This document shows positions 35,409-43,738 of a stretch of 64,000 nt of DNA, piece after piece. A program made the position numbers and the translations under genes. The notes under the pieces were generated by a model. It saw nothing but the letters and a program-made list of their open reading frames with translations. It did no database searches and was not told the DNA's origin. The first letter of the stretch is position 1. Each line of letters begins with the position of its first letter. This DNA is from Ancylobacter sp. SL191 (GTDB lineage: Bacteria; Pseudomonadota; Alphaproteobacteria; Rhizobiales; Xanthobacteraceae): the NCBI RefSeq assembly GCF_026625645.1, contig NZ_CP113056.1:3819001-3883000 (forward strand), given 5' to 3'.

Positions 35409-36740
35409 TCAGTCGTCGTCCCGCGCCTTAGCTTCCCGCCGCGCGCGAGGCTCCCCGCGTGCCTCGGCCTCCCAGCCGCCCATCCACGGTTCGGGCGCCC
35501 TCACACCGAGATAGCCGAGAATCCCCAATGCCGCCGCGACGCCCGTGGCGAAAGAGGCTTGCAGCAGGTAGCCGCCCGTCGGCGCTTCCCAGTCCAGCAT
35601 CTCGCCTGCCACGAACACGCCGGGCCGCGCCGTGAGCATCAGACCATCGCTCACGTCCGATCGGGTGATGCCGCCGGCGCTCGAGATCGCGCGCTCCAGA
35701 CCCGCCATGCCGGTGACGGTGAGCGGCAGCGCCTTGATGCGCGCGGCGAGCTCCAAAGGCTCGGTCGGCAAGGGCCCCTCGCCCTCGCGCAGCAGACCGG
35801 CCGCGACGGGTGAGAGGCCCGCCGCCTTGCGCAACCGGTTCGACAGCGACTCGCCCTTGCGGCTCGCGGCCAGCCGCTCGGCCAGACGCGCGGCGGAGAG
35901 GTCCGGGCGGAGGTCGAGCGTCAATGTCGCCTGCCCCTGCCGCTCGACCATGGCGTGCAGTGGGGCGGACAGCGCATAGACCGCGCCGCCCTCCAGCCCC
36001 GCCGGGTCGATCATCGCCTCGCCGCGTACTGTCGCGCCATCAAGAGTGAGCGCGATCCGCTTCAACGGCTCGCCGGCGAAGCGGCTGCGGAAGGTCTCCG
36101 ACCAGCCGATATGCGCGCCGCTATTGGCCGGACGCAACGGCGCAACCGTGACACCCGCGGCGCGCAGAAGCTCGACCCAGCCGCCATCGCTGCCGAGGCG
36201 CGGCCAGCTTGCCCCGCCCAGCGCCAGCAGCGTGGCGTCCGGCCGGATGATGGCTTCCCCCTCCGCTGTCGCGAGGCGCAAACCGCCGGCCTCGTCCCAG
36301 CCCTTCCAGAGTTGGCGGGGGGCAAGGCGCACGCCGAGGGCGTCCAGCCGGCGCAGCCAGGCGCGCAGCAAGGGCGAGGCCTTGAAGCTCGCGGGGAACA
36401 GCCGGCCGCTCGAGCCGATGAAGGTCGGCTCGCCCAGCCCCTCGACCCAGGCCTGAAGCCGGGCCGGCGGGAACGCATCCAGCAGAGGCGCGAGCCAATC
36501 GGCCGCCGCGCCATAGCGGCCGATGAAAGCGGCGCGCGGTTCGGAGTGGGTGAGGTTCAGCCCGCCCCGCCCGGCGATGAGGAATTTACGCGCGGGCGAG
36601 GGCATGCGCTCATGGATCGTCACCACGCAGCCGGCCTGTGCCAGCATTTCGGCGGCGATCAGCCCGGCCGGACCGGCGCCGATGATCGCCACCTGCGGCG
36701 GGGCGGAATTCCGTGAGTCGGATGAGGGGTTTGCGCTCAC
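35409..36740 (-). CDS. FAD-dependent flavoprotein (TIGR03862/BaiN-like)
   Basis: 443 residues from a GTG at 36740. The N-terminal dinucleotide-binding motif is VAIIGAGPAGLIAAEMLAQAG, followed by the HERMPSPARKFLIAGRGGLNLTHSE block that is characteristic of the HI0933/BaiN flavoprotein family, and the C-terminal FAD-binding VFVAGEMLDWEAPTGGYLLQ. The members are predicted FAD-dependent oxidoreductases of unknown substrate; some act on unsaturated bile acid-like compounds. The frame stays open to a TTG at 36794, but the GTG start gives a family-typical N-terminus. The C-terminal 20 residues are highly charged. It is transcribed towards the AT-rich spacer at 35071-35408, with a 165-nt gap from recJ containing short inverted repeats. 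Confidence 0.85.
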   Translation of the reverse strand: MSANPSSDSRNSAPPQVAIIGAGPAGLIAAEMLAQAGCVVTIHERMPSPARKFLIAGRGGLNLTHSEPRAAFIGRYGAAADWLAPLLDAFPPARLQAWVEGLGEPTFIGSSGRLFPASFKASPLLRAWLRRLDALGVRLAPRQLWKGWDEAGGLRLATAEGEAIIRPDATLLALGGASWPRLGSDGGWVELLRAAGVTVAPLRPANSGAHIGWSETFRSRFAGEPLKRIALTLDGATVRGEAMIDPAGLEGGAVYALSAPLHAMVERQGQATLTLDLRPDLSAARLAERLAASRKGESLSNRLRKAAGLSPVAAGLLREGEGPLPTEPLELAARIKALPLTVTGMAGLERAISSAGGITRSDVSDGLMLTARPGVFVAGEMLDWEAPTGGYLLQASFATGVAAALGILGYLGVRAPEPWMGGWEAEARGEPRARREAKARDDD

Positions 36741-36905
36741 CGGCTCACATTCCGATTCCGGGTGAAGTCGGCGGCAAATGACGTGTGCGCCCAAGGCCCT
36801 GCCCGCCGCCCATGCCGCCCTGATTCAGGCTCGCCCTGAGGGCCTGAAGAACTGATTCAACAGGCTCGCAGGTTGATTCAGATGGCCGGCTCAAGCCCAT
36901 GACAA

Positions 36906-38726
36906 TCAACCGATTTCGGGCATGGCGACATCGCTGACGCGCAGATTGACCTGCGTGCGCCCCTGCCAGCTATCGAGTTCCAGCATGCCGGCGACATGGA
37001 TGTTCTGGCCGCGCGCGGCGAGCAGGCTCTGGCCGAGCGGCGTGTTCACGGCACGAAAGGCGACGCCGGACAGGATGGTGCCGTCCGAGCTGCGCAGCCG
37101 CACCCGCACCTGATCGGCGCTGCCGGCCTCGGCATAGACGAGGCGATGGGCGGGAAAGGCGAAGATCGGCTGCGGGTTGCCGGCGCCATAGGGCCCGGCA
37201 CGCTCGATCAGTTCGATCAGTTCTGGCGTCGCGCCAGCGGCGGAGAGCGCGCCGTCGATCACCGTCTCATCGACCGCCCGCGCTTCCTCCACCGCGCCGG
37301 AGAGCGCCTCGTCGAGATAGGCGCGCAGATCCCCCAACCGCTCACGGGCGATGGTGAGGCCGGCCGCCATGGCGTGCCCGCCGCCCTTCACCAACAGACC
37401 CCGATCCACCGCGCCGCGCACGGCGCGGCCGACATCGACGCCGGGGATGGAACGGGCCGAGCCGGACCCCATGGCGCCGGTAAAGGCGATGGCGAAGGCG
37501 GGACGGCCAAACTTCTCCTTCAGCCGGGCGGCCACCAGCCCGACCACGCCGGGATGCCAGCCCTCGCCGGAAGAGAGGATAACCGTGCCCTCCCCGGCAA
37601 GGCCGAGCGAGGCTTCCGCTTCGGCCTCGGCCTGCGCGACGATGGCGCGCTCCACCTGCTGGCGCTCGGTATTCAGCCGGTCGAGTTCGGCGGCGATCAC
37701 CGCCGCCTCGATGGGATCGCGGGTGAGCAGCAGCCGCGTGCCGAGCGCGGCGTCGCCAATGCGCCCGCCGGCATTGATGCGCGGTCCCAGCAGGAAACCG
37801 AGATGCCACGCCTTGGGCGGGCCGGAAAGGCGGGCGGCATCCATCAGCGCCGTCAGCCCCGGCCGTAGCCGCTGGCGCAGCACAATCAGCCCCTTGGTGA
37901 CGAAGGCGCGGTTGAGGCCGGTGAGCGGCACCACATCCGCCACCGTGCCGAGCGCGACGATGTCGAGAAAGGACAGGAGGTCCGGCGCCGGCCGGGCATC
38001 GGTCCAGAAGCCGCGCCGGCGCAGCTCGCGCACCAGACCAACGGCGGTGATGAAGACAATGCCGACGGCGCAGAGATGGCCGAGGCCGGACAGGTCATCC
38101 GCGCGGTTCGGGTTCACCAGCGCGGTGACCTCCGGCAGGCTCTCGCCGGCCTGGTGATGGTCGATCACCACCACGTCCAGCCCCAGCTCGCGGGCGCGGG
38201 CGAAGGGCTCGAAGCTCATCGTGCCGCAATCGACGGTGACGAGCAGCCGCGCGCCATTGGCCGCCAGCGCCTCGATGGCCGGGATATTCGGCCCGTAACC
38301 CTCGAAGATGCGGTCGGGAATGTGGAAGGCGGGGTCGAGCCCGCCGGCACGCAGCACCTCGACCAGCAGCGCGGTGGAGGTGGCGCCGTCCACGTCATAA
38401 TCGCCGAACACCGCGACCGCCTCGCCCTTCTCCACCGCATCGGCGAGGCGGGCGACGGCGGGGGCCATGTCGGTCAGCGTGTCCGGGTCCGGCAGCAGGC
38501 GGCGCACCGTCGGATCGAGATAGGCCTCGACCTCCTCGATGGCGACGCCGCGCCCGGCCAGCACGCGGGCGAGAATTTCCGGCACGCCCTGGCGCTGGAC
38601 GATGGCCATCGTCGTCTGTGCGCCGCGCGCGTCCAGCCGCTCGCGCCAGAAGCGGCCCAGCGCGGAATGCTTCACACCGAGAAAGGCACGCGGCGCCGGC
38701 GCCGCGGTCGGGAGGGTCAGACTCAT
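36906..38726 (-). CDS. recJ: Single-stranded-DNA-specific exonuclease RecJ
   Basis: 606 residues. A 5'-3' ssDNA exonuclease used in recombination and mismatch repair. DHH-family metal motifs are visible: DYDVDG (109-114), VTVDCGT, VVVIDHHQ (DHH motif III), the DHHA1 GGGHAMAAGL near residue 455, then the C-terminal OB-fold region with GNPQPIFAF. The length is typical of alphaproteobacterial RecJ. The start MSLTLPT lies about 170 nt from the divergent phytase-like gene. Confidence 0.93.
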   Translation of the reverse strand: MSLTLPTAAPAPRAFLGVKHSALGRFWRERLDARGAQTTMAIVQRQGVPEILARVLAGRGVAIEEVEAYLDPTVRRLLPDPDTLTDMAPAVARLADAVEKGEAVAVFGDYDVDGATSTALLVEVLRAGGLDPAFHIPDRIFEGYGPNIPAIEALAANGARLLVTVDCGTMSFEPFARARELGLDVVVIDHHQAGESLPEVTALVNPNRADDLSGLGHLCAVGIVFITAVGLVRELRRRGFWTDARPAPDLLSFLDIVALGTVADVVPLTGLNRAFVTKGLIVLRQRLRPGLTALMDAARLSGPPKAWHLGFLLGPRINAGGRIGDAALGTRLLLTRDPIEAAVIAAELDRLNTERQQVERAIVAQAEAEAEASLGLAGEGTVILSSGEGWHPGVVGLVAARLKEKFGRPAFAIAFTGAMGSGSARSIPGVDVGRAVRGAVDRGLLVKGGGHAMAAGLTIARERLGDLRAYLDEALSGAVEEARAVDETVIDGALSAAGATPELIELIERAGPYGAGNPQPIFAFPAHRLVYAEAGSADQVRVRLRSSDGTILSGVAFRAVNTPLGQSLLAARGQNIHVAGMLELDSWQGRTQVNLRVSDVAMPEIG

Positions 38727-38761
38727 GCGCGGAGGATAAGCCCTAACTTGGCGGGCGCGTC

Positions 38762-38780
38762 GAGAGGCGGCGCGCCTCTC
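38762..38780. other. Perfect hairpin in the recJ/phytase-like divergent region
   Basis: GAGAGGCG-GCG-CGCCTCTC, an 8-bp stem with a 3-nt loop, 36 nt upstream of the recJ start and about 120 nt from the divergent gene. It may be an operator or leader structure. No T-tract is present. Confidence 0.35.
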
Positions 38781-38897
38781 AGGCGCGGACGGCGGGAAAT
38801 GGTCATGAACATGTCGTGCGCCTGTTGCCGCAACGACATGGGCGAGCCTCAGGAAAGGCGCCTCGGCTCACCCGATCCCCACGACAGGAGACCAACC

Positions 38898-40256
38898 ATG
38901 TCGCTGCGTTCCTCGCTGCTCGCCGGCGCCGCCGTCGCGCTGCTGATGCTGGGCACGCCCGCCCGCGCCGACCAGACCTTCCCGGCGACGCTCGCCGGCC
39001 ACGCCGTGCTGCCGGCGCAGACCTTCATCGAGATGCCCGCCGACGCGCCCGAAGATCTCAAGACCTCCGGCAAATTCACGACCGGCGCGCGCGTGGAAGC
39101 CATCGGCTCGGTGATGGGCAAGTCGGCGGGCCGCCCGACGGGAGTCGCCGTGCCGTTCAAGGGCCAGCCGGTCCAGGGCCATTCCGGCATCAAGGTGATG
39201 CCGGACGGCTCGTTCTGGATCATCACCGACAACGGCTTTGGCTCGAAGGCCAACAGCCCGGATTCGGCGCTGTTCCTGCGCCATTACAAGGTCGACTGGT
39301 CGACGGGGGCGTTCCAACCGGTCGAGACCATCTTCCTCACCGATCCCGACAAGAAGGTGCCGTTCCGCATCGTCCATGAGGGTACGGACAAGCGTTACCT
39401 GACCGGCGCTGACTTCGACATCGAGAGCTTCCAGATCATCGGCGACGATCTGTGGATCGGCGAGGAATTCGGCCCCTTCCTCATCAAGGCCGACCTGACC
39501 GGCAAGGTGAAGCAGGTGTTCGAGACGGTGGCCGGCGAGACGCCGGTGCGCTCGCCCGACAGCCCCTCCGTCACCTCCCCCGCCGCGCCGAACGCGCCGG
39601 CGACCTTCAACGCCCGCCGCTCCAAGGGCTATGAGGGCATGGCCGCCTCCAAGGACGGCAAGTTCCTCTACGCCCTGCTCGAAGGCCCGCTCTGGGACGC
39701 TTCGACGAAGGACTGGCAGAAGACCGCCGACGGCAAGGAATTCCTGCCGATCCTCGAATTCGATGTGGCCAACGGCAAGTGGACCGGGCGCATGTGGCAG
39801 TACGTTCTCGAGCAGAACGGCCATGCCATCGGCGACTTCAACATGATCGACGGCACGACCGGCCTGATCATCGAGCGCGACAATGGCGAGGGCACCAAGG
39901 ACAAGGCCTGCGCCGAGGGCACCAAGGGCCCGGACTGCTTCCACGACCTCGCCAAGTTCAAGCGCATCTACAAGATCGAGCTGACCGACGCCAATGCCGG
40001 CCAGCCGGTGCGCAAGATCGGTCATATCGACCTGATGAACATCGCCGATCCCGACAAGAAGGCCCGCAAGGCGCTGAATGACGGCGTGCTGACCTTCCCG
40101 TTCTTCACCATCGAGGACGTGGATGTGGTCGACGCCACGCATATCGTGGTCGGCAACGACAACAACCTGCCCTTCTCCTCCTCGCGCGATCCCGCGAAGG
40201 CGGACGACAACGAGCTGATCCTGCTCGAGGTCGGCGATTTCCTGAAGGCCAAGTGA
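38898..40256 (+). CDS. Esterase-like activity of phytase family protein, exported
   Basis: 452 residues. The signal peptide (SLRSSLLAGAAVALLMLGTP, cleavage after ARA near 24) precedes a phytase-like beta-propeller domain (PF13449 type) with GVAVPFKGQPVQGHSGIKVMPDGSFWIITDNGFGSKANS, DFDIESFQIIGDDLWIGEEFGPF and GYEGMAASKDGKFLYALLEG, which together supply the Glu/Asp calcium-binding pattern. A periplasmic phosphoesterase role is inferred from the family and has not been shown. The ATG at 38898 has AGGAG 8 nt upstream. The frame is open to 38076 but overlaps recJ on the other strand and was rejected. Confidence 0.85.
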   Translation: MSLRSSLLAGAAVALLMLGTPARADQTFPATLAGHAVLPAQTFIEMPADAPEDLKTSGKFTTGARVEAIGSVMGKSAGRPTGVAVPFKGQPVQGHSGIKVMPDGSFWIITDNGFGSKANSPDSALFLRHYKVDWSTGAFQPVETIFLTDPDKKVPFRIVHEGTDKRYLTGADFDIESFQIIGDDLWIGEEFGPFLIKADLTGKVKQVFETVAGETPVRSPDSPSVTSPAAPNAPATFNARRSKGYEGMAASKDGKFLYALLEGPLWDASTKDWQKTADGKEFLPILEFDVANGKWTGRMWQYVLEQNGHAIGDFNMIDGTTGLIIERDNGEGTKDKACAEGTKGPDCFHDLAKFKRIYKIELTDANAGQPVRKIGHIDLMNIADPDKKARKALNDGVLTFPFFTIEDVDVVDATHIVVGNDNNLPFSSSRDPAKADDNELILLEVGDFLKAK

Positions 40257-40270
40257 AGCGCGAGAACAGG

Positions 40271-40294
40271 AGCCGGGGCGGCCACGCCCCGGCT
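40271..40294. terminator. Bidirectional terminator-like hairpin between the phytase-like gene and the EamA gene
   Basis: AGCCGGGGCG-GCCA-CGCCCCGGCT, a perfect 10-bp stem placed between two convergent stop codons. A T-tract is missing on both sides, so efficiency is uncertain. Confidence 0.6.
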
Positions 40295-40295
40295 G

Positions 40296-41165
40296 TCACG
40301 CCGTGTCGGGCAACGTGGTGGGCGCGGAGGGCTTGCGCAGGATGAGCGCGACGCCGATCACCATCACCAGTGCGCCGATGAGCTTCACCAGCGAGGGCGC
40401 GTCGCCGATCAGCACGATGCCGAACAGCACGGTGAGCAGCGGGTTGAGCATCGAATAGGGCACCACCGCGTTCACCGAATGGCGCTGCAGCAGCCAGTAC
40501 CAGATGCCGTAGCCGATGATCGACGAGGCGATGGCACTGTAGATCACGGCCATCCAGCCATGGATTCCCGCCGTCGCCACCATGCCCCAACGGTCCGCCT
40601 CGAACAGCCATGACGCAAGGAACAGCTGTGGCACGGAGAACAGCGAGGACCACCCCATCATGGTCATGGGCGAGACGCTGGACATGTGGTTGACGATGAG
40701 ATTGGTCACCGCCCAGCCGGTGGCGCTGGCAACCAGCAGGGCGAGACCGAGCGGGCTCGGCCAGGTCGGCCCGGCGGCGATGATGAGAATGCCGGCGAGC
40801 GAGATCGCCAGCCCGGCGGTGCGCAGCCGTCCCAGCGGCTCCTTCAGCATCAGGCACGCCAGCACCGTAGCGATCGGTCCGCCGAGCTGGATGATGACCG
40901 CGCTCGTGCCGGCCTCCGCATGCTCCAGCGCCGCGAACAGCAGGCCGAAATGCACCGTGCCGAAGGTGAAGGACACCAGCAGAATGCCCGGAAGCTGCGC
41001 ACGGGTGATGCGGGTGAACGGGACCAGCAGCGCCGACACCACGACGAATCGCAGCGCCGTCGTCAGCAAGGGCGGGATCTCCTGAACGCCGAGCTTGATG
41101 ACGATCATGTTCAGCGCCCAGACGCAGACGACGGCGAGGGCGAGCAGCTTGTCACGAAAGGGCAT
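40296..41165 (-). CDS. EamA/DMT-superfamily membrane transporter
   Basis: 289 residues, ten hydrophobic segments arranged as two EamA repeats of five (about 5-135 and 145-280). The first repeat carries ALAVVCVWALNMIVIKLGV and the second ATGWAVTNLIVNHMSSVSP. VVPYSMLNPLLTVLFGIVLIGD is the usual C-terminal EamA block. The family exports amino acids, nucleotides or drugs. The substrate here is unknown. The ATG at 41165 gives the standard short N-terminus before the first helix. The longer frame to 41273 adds an Arg-rich stretch and was rejected. Confidence 0.85.
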   Translation of the reverse strand: MPFRDKLLALAVVCVWALNMIVIKLGVQEIPPLLTTALRFVVVSALLVPFTRITRAQLPGILLVSFTFGTVHFGLLFAALEHAEAGTSAVIIQLGGPIATVLACLMLKEPLGRLRTAGLAISLAGILIIAAGPTWPSPLGLALLVASATGWAVTNLIVNHMSSVSPMTMMGWSSLFSVPQLFLASWLFEADRWGMVATAGIHGWMAVIYSAIASSIIGYGIWYWLLQRHSVNAVVPYSMLNPLLTVLFGIVLIGDAPSLVKLIGALVMVIGVALILRKPSAPTTLPDTA

Positions 41166-41402
41166 GGGGACGCAGTGGCGAGGGACGACCGGCAACCCCG
41201 GGCGGAAGCTGCCACCGGCGCGGACTCGCGAAAGGGCGGCCAGTTTCCCGCTGATAGCGCCCCCGCGCCTCAAAGCAAAGCCGGCATCGCCGATGCCTGC
41301 CCTGCACCGGCCTCATGGCGGAGGTGCTGGCCTCCGGTCTCGGGCGGCGACGCGGCGCCCTGCCCTCTTGCGGCGCCAAGCCGGCTGGGTATGGTGCGCG
41401 CC

Positions 41403-42098
41403 ATGCTCGACCTGTCGCTCCTCGGCCGCCTGTCCTTCCAGCACGCCGCGCCCTCCAAGCCGCCGCTGCCGCCCGGCCGGCATGATCTCGGCCTGTTCGA
41501 CACGCGCGACTATGTGCTGATCGTGCCCGAGGGAATCGATCCCGGCCGGCCGACGCCCTTCATGTGCCTGTTCCATGGTGGCGGCGGCAGCGCCGAGAAG
41601 ATCCTGCCGATCATGCGCCGCCATGCGGAGGAACGCGGTTTCCTGCTGCTGGTGCCGCAGTCGCTGTTCCCGACCTGGGACATCGTTATTGCCGGCAACG
41701 GACCCGACCGCGAGCGGCTGGATGTCGGGCTGGCGGAAGTCGCGTCCCGCTTCAGTCTGGACCCGACGCATTTCGCCTTTGCCGGCCATTCGGACGGGGG
41801 CAGCTACTCGCTGTCCAACGGGCTCAGCAACGGGCAGATCGTCACCCACATCCTTGCCTTCTCAGCCGGCTTCATGACCGTGCTGGCGCAGGAAGGCTCG
41901 CCCAAGGTTTTCATCGCCCATGGGCAGCAGGACACGCAAACGCCGATCGCCACGGCCGGCCGCTCGCACGCCGCCAAGCTGCGCCATGCCGGCTATGAAC
42001 TGACCTATGTCGAGCATGGCGGGCCGCACGCCTCGCAGCCGCCCATGGTGCAGCTCGGCGTCGATTACTTCCTCAAGGACGTCCCGCCGCGCGGCTAA
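41403..42098 (+). CDS. Alpha/beta-hydrolase, phospholipase/carboxylesterase type
   Basis: 231 residues. The catalytic triad can be placed: Ser in the nucleophile elbow FAGHSDGGSYS, Asp in HGQQDTQTP and His in HGGPHASQP. The oxyanion region is FHGGGGSAEKILP. This layout is that of the poly-3-hydroxybutyrate depolymerase/Est-like and phospholipase-carboxylesterase group. The cytoplasmic location (no signal peptide) would suit an intracellular esterase. The ATG at 41403 or the one at 41391 (four residues longer) may be used; neither has a strong Shine-Dalgarno. It ends at the bidirectional terminator at 42118-42143. Confidence 0.82.
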   Translation: MLDLSLLGRLSFQHAAPSKPPLPPGRHDLGLFDTRDYVLIVPEGIDPGRPTPFMCLFHGGGGSAEKILPIMRRHAEERGFLLLVPQSLFPTWDIVIAGNGPDRERLDVGLAEVASRFSLDPTHFAFAGHSDGGSYSLSNGLSNGQIVTHILAFSAGFMTVLAQEGSPKVFIAHGQQDTQTPIATAGRSHAAKLRHAGYELTYVEHGGPHASQPPMVQLGVDYFLKDVPPRG

Positions 42099-42117
42099 GG
42101 CGACAGCGGCGCCAACA

Positions 42118-42143
42118 AAAAGGCCGGCGCGAGGCCGGCCTTT
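42118..42143. terminator. Bidirectional rho-independent terminator
   Basis: AAAGGCCGGC and GCCGGCCTTT form a 10-bp stem with an A-tract before and a T-tract after it, between the convergent esterase and hypothetical genes. It can serve both strands. Confidence 0.85.
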
Positions 42144-42169
42144 CCGACGATCATCAGCCGAAAAATCGC

Positions 42170-42511
42170 TCAGGCGACCTTCTTCGCCGACTTGGCGAGC
42201 TCGGCAACCTCGGCCTCATACTTGGCGACCAGCGCGGCGAAATCGCCGGGGCCGGCCTTCAGCGCCGCCTTCACATCCGACGCCCAGGTGGTGTGGCGCA
42301 GGGTGAAGGTGTTGGTGGCGGAGGAGCCGTACTTCTTCGAGAAGGCGACGTTCAGCTTGAACGGAATCGGCTCGGAAGCGAGGTAGTTGGTGGTCGCGTG
42401 CTCCGTCACGAAAGCCGTGTAGGCCTCGGCGACCTCCTGGTACTTCTCGGCGGCGATCAGCGCGTCGATCTTGGACAGCAGGGGCGGAAGCAGCGAATGA
42501 GGAGCGGTCAT
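42170..42511 (-). CDS. Hypothetical protein, small helical
   Basis: 113 residues, no signal or membrane segment. MTAPHSLLPPLLSKIDALIA is followed by a helical EKYQEVAEAYTAFVTEH and a Lys/Ala-rich C-terminus (AEVAELAKSAKKVA). The family is not known to me. The Ala/Lys-rich helices recall phasins, but no phasin domain can be claimed. The ATG at 42511 has AAGGGA upstream. The longer frame to 42667 passes through a terminator hairpin and was rejected. It lies downstream of glpX but is separated from it by that terminator, so it is probably a separate unit ending at the terminator at 42118-42143. Confidence 0.65.
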   Translation of the reverse strand: MTAPHSLLPPLLSKIDALIAAEKYQEVAEAYTAFVTEHATTNYLASEPIPFKLNVAFSKKYGSSATNTFTLRHTTWASDVKAALKAGPGDFAALVAKYEAEVAELAKSAKKVA

Positions 42512-42666
42512 GGGTCGTTCCCTTGGCAATTGGCTTGGCGTTCGGGTGGGAGGCGCCCCTGACGGGCCGCGCCACCGCACCGCTCTGGTATACAGCACAC
42601 CGCGCCGCGACCAAAGCAACAGATGAGCCCGCCGTCGCGCCCCATGCGAGGCGGACCGGCGAAACA

Positions 42667-42692
42667 AAAAGGGCGCCCGAGGGCGCCCTTTT
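42667..42692 (-). terminator. Rho-independent terminator after glpX
   Basis: A GGGCGCC-CGAG-GGCGCCC stem flanked by AAAA on the left and TTTT on the right, 37 nt beyond the glpX stop. It ends the hom-glpX unit and can also terminate plus-strand transcription. Confidence 0.85.
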
Positions 42693-42728
42693 AATCGCGG
42701 TCTGAGCTCGCGGCGGGCGCGATGCCTC

Positions 42729-43724
42729 TCAGAGGTGGAACTTGGAGAGGTCGCGATGCTCGGCCTCGATCCAGCGCACCGTGCCGGAGGCGGAGCGCAT
42801 GACGACGGTGTGGGTCTTCACCACGCCGCGCTCATACTTCACGCCCTTGAGCAGATTGCCGGTGGTGACGCCCGTCGCCGCGATCAGGCAGTCGCCGCGC
42901 ACCATGTCGGTGATGGTGTAGATCTTCTTCGGGTCGGTGACGCCCATCTTCTTGGCGCGCTCCCGCTTCTCCTCGGTGTCGAGGATCAGGCGGGTGTACA
43001 TCTCGCCGCCGATGCATCGCAGGGCCGCCGCCGCCAGCACACCTTCCGGCGCGCCGCCGGTGCCGAGATAAATGTCGACGCCGGTCTCGTCCGGGTTGGT
43101 GGTGTGGATCACGCCCGCGACGTCACCATCGGTGATGAGCTGCACGGCCGCGCCGGTCTTGCGCACCGCCTCGATGATCGCCGCGTGGCGCGGGCGGTCG
43201 AGGATCAGCGCGGTGATCTCGGAGGGCTTCACGCCCTTGGCCTTGGCCAGGGACTGGATGTTCTCCTCGGGCGTGGCGTCGATGTCGATCGTGCCCTTCG
43301 GGTAGCCCGGCCCGATGGCGATCTTGTCCATGTAGACGTCGGGCGCGTAGAGCAGCGTGCCGCCTTCGGCCATCGCCATCACGGCGATGGAGCCCGGCAT
43401 GTTCTTGGCGCAGAGCGTCGTGCCTTCGAGCGGGTCGACGGCGATGTCGACCGCCGGGCCCTTGCCGGTGCCGACTTCCTCGCCGATGAACAGCATCGGC
43501 GCCTCGTCGCGCTCGCCCTCGCCGATGACGATGCGGCCGGCGATCGGCAGGCGGTTCAGCTCGCGACGCATGGCGTCCACCGCGGCCTTGTCGGCCGCCT
43601 TCTCGTCGCCGCGCCCGCGCAGGCTGGCGGAAGCCACCGCCGCGCGCTCGGTGACGCGCACCAGTTCGAGCGTCAGGATGCGCTCAAGCGCCTGCCCTGC
43701 CTTGACCGTAATTTCTTCCGCCAT
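42729..43724 (-). CDS. glpX: Class II fructose-1,6-bisphosphatase
   Basis: 331 residues of the GlpX family. It dephosphorylates fructose 1,6-bisphosphate in gluconeogenesis (and sedoheptulose 1,7-bisphosphate in organisms with the Calvin cycle). Visible metal-site motifs are IGEGERDEAPML and VDIAVDPLEGTTLCA, then PGSIAVMAMAEGGTLLYAPDVYM, the substrate loop and LGTGGAPEGVLAAAALRCIGGEM. The length is normal. GAGGGG precedes the ATG. It follows hom by 14 nt, an arrangement common in Hyphomicrobiales, so the two are probably cotranscribed. Confidence 0.93.
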   Translation of the reverse strand: MAEEITVKAGQALERILTLELVRVTERAAVASASLRGRGDEKAADKAAVDAMRRELNRLPIAGRIVIGEGERDEAPMLFIGEEVGTGKGPAVDIAVDPLEGTTLCAKNMPGSIAVMAMAEGGTLLYAPDVYMDKIAIGPGYPKGTIDIDATPEENIQSLAKAKGVKPSEITALILDRPRHAAIIEAVRKTGAAVQLITDGDVAGVIHTTNPDETGVDIYLGTGGAPEGVLAAAALRCIGGEMYTRLILDTEEKRERAKKMGVTDPKKIYTITDMVRGDCLIAATGVTTGNLLKGVKYERGVVKTHTVVMRSASGTVRWIEAEHRDLSKFHL

Positions 43725-43738
43725 CGTCCCAGCCCCTC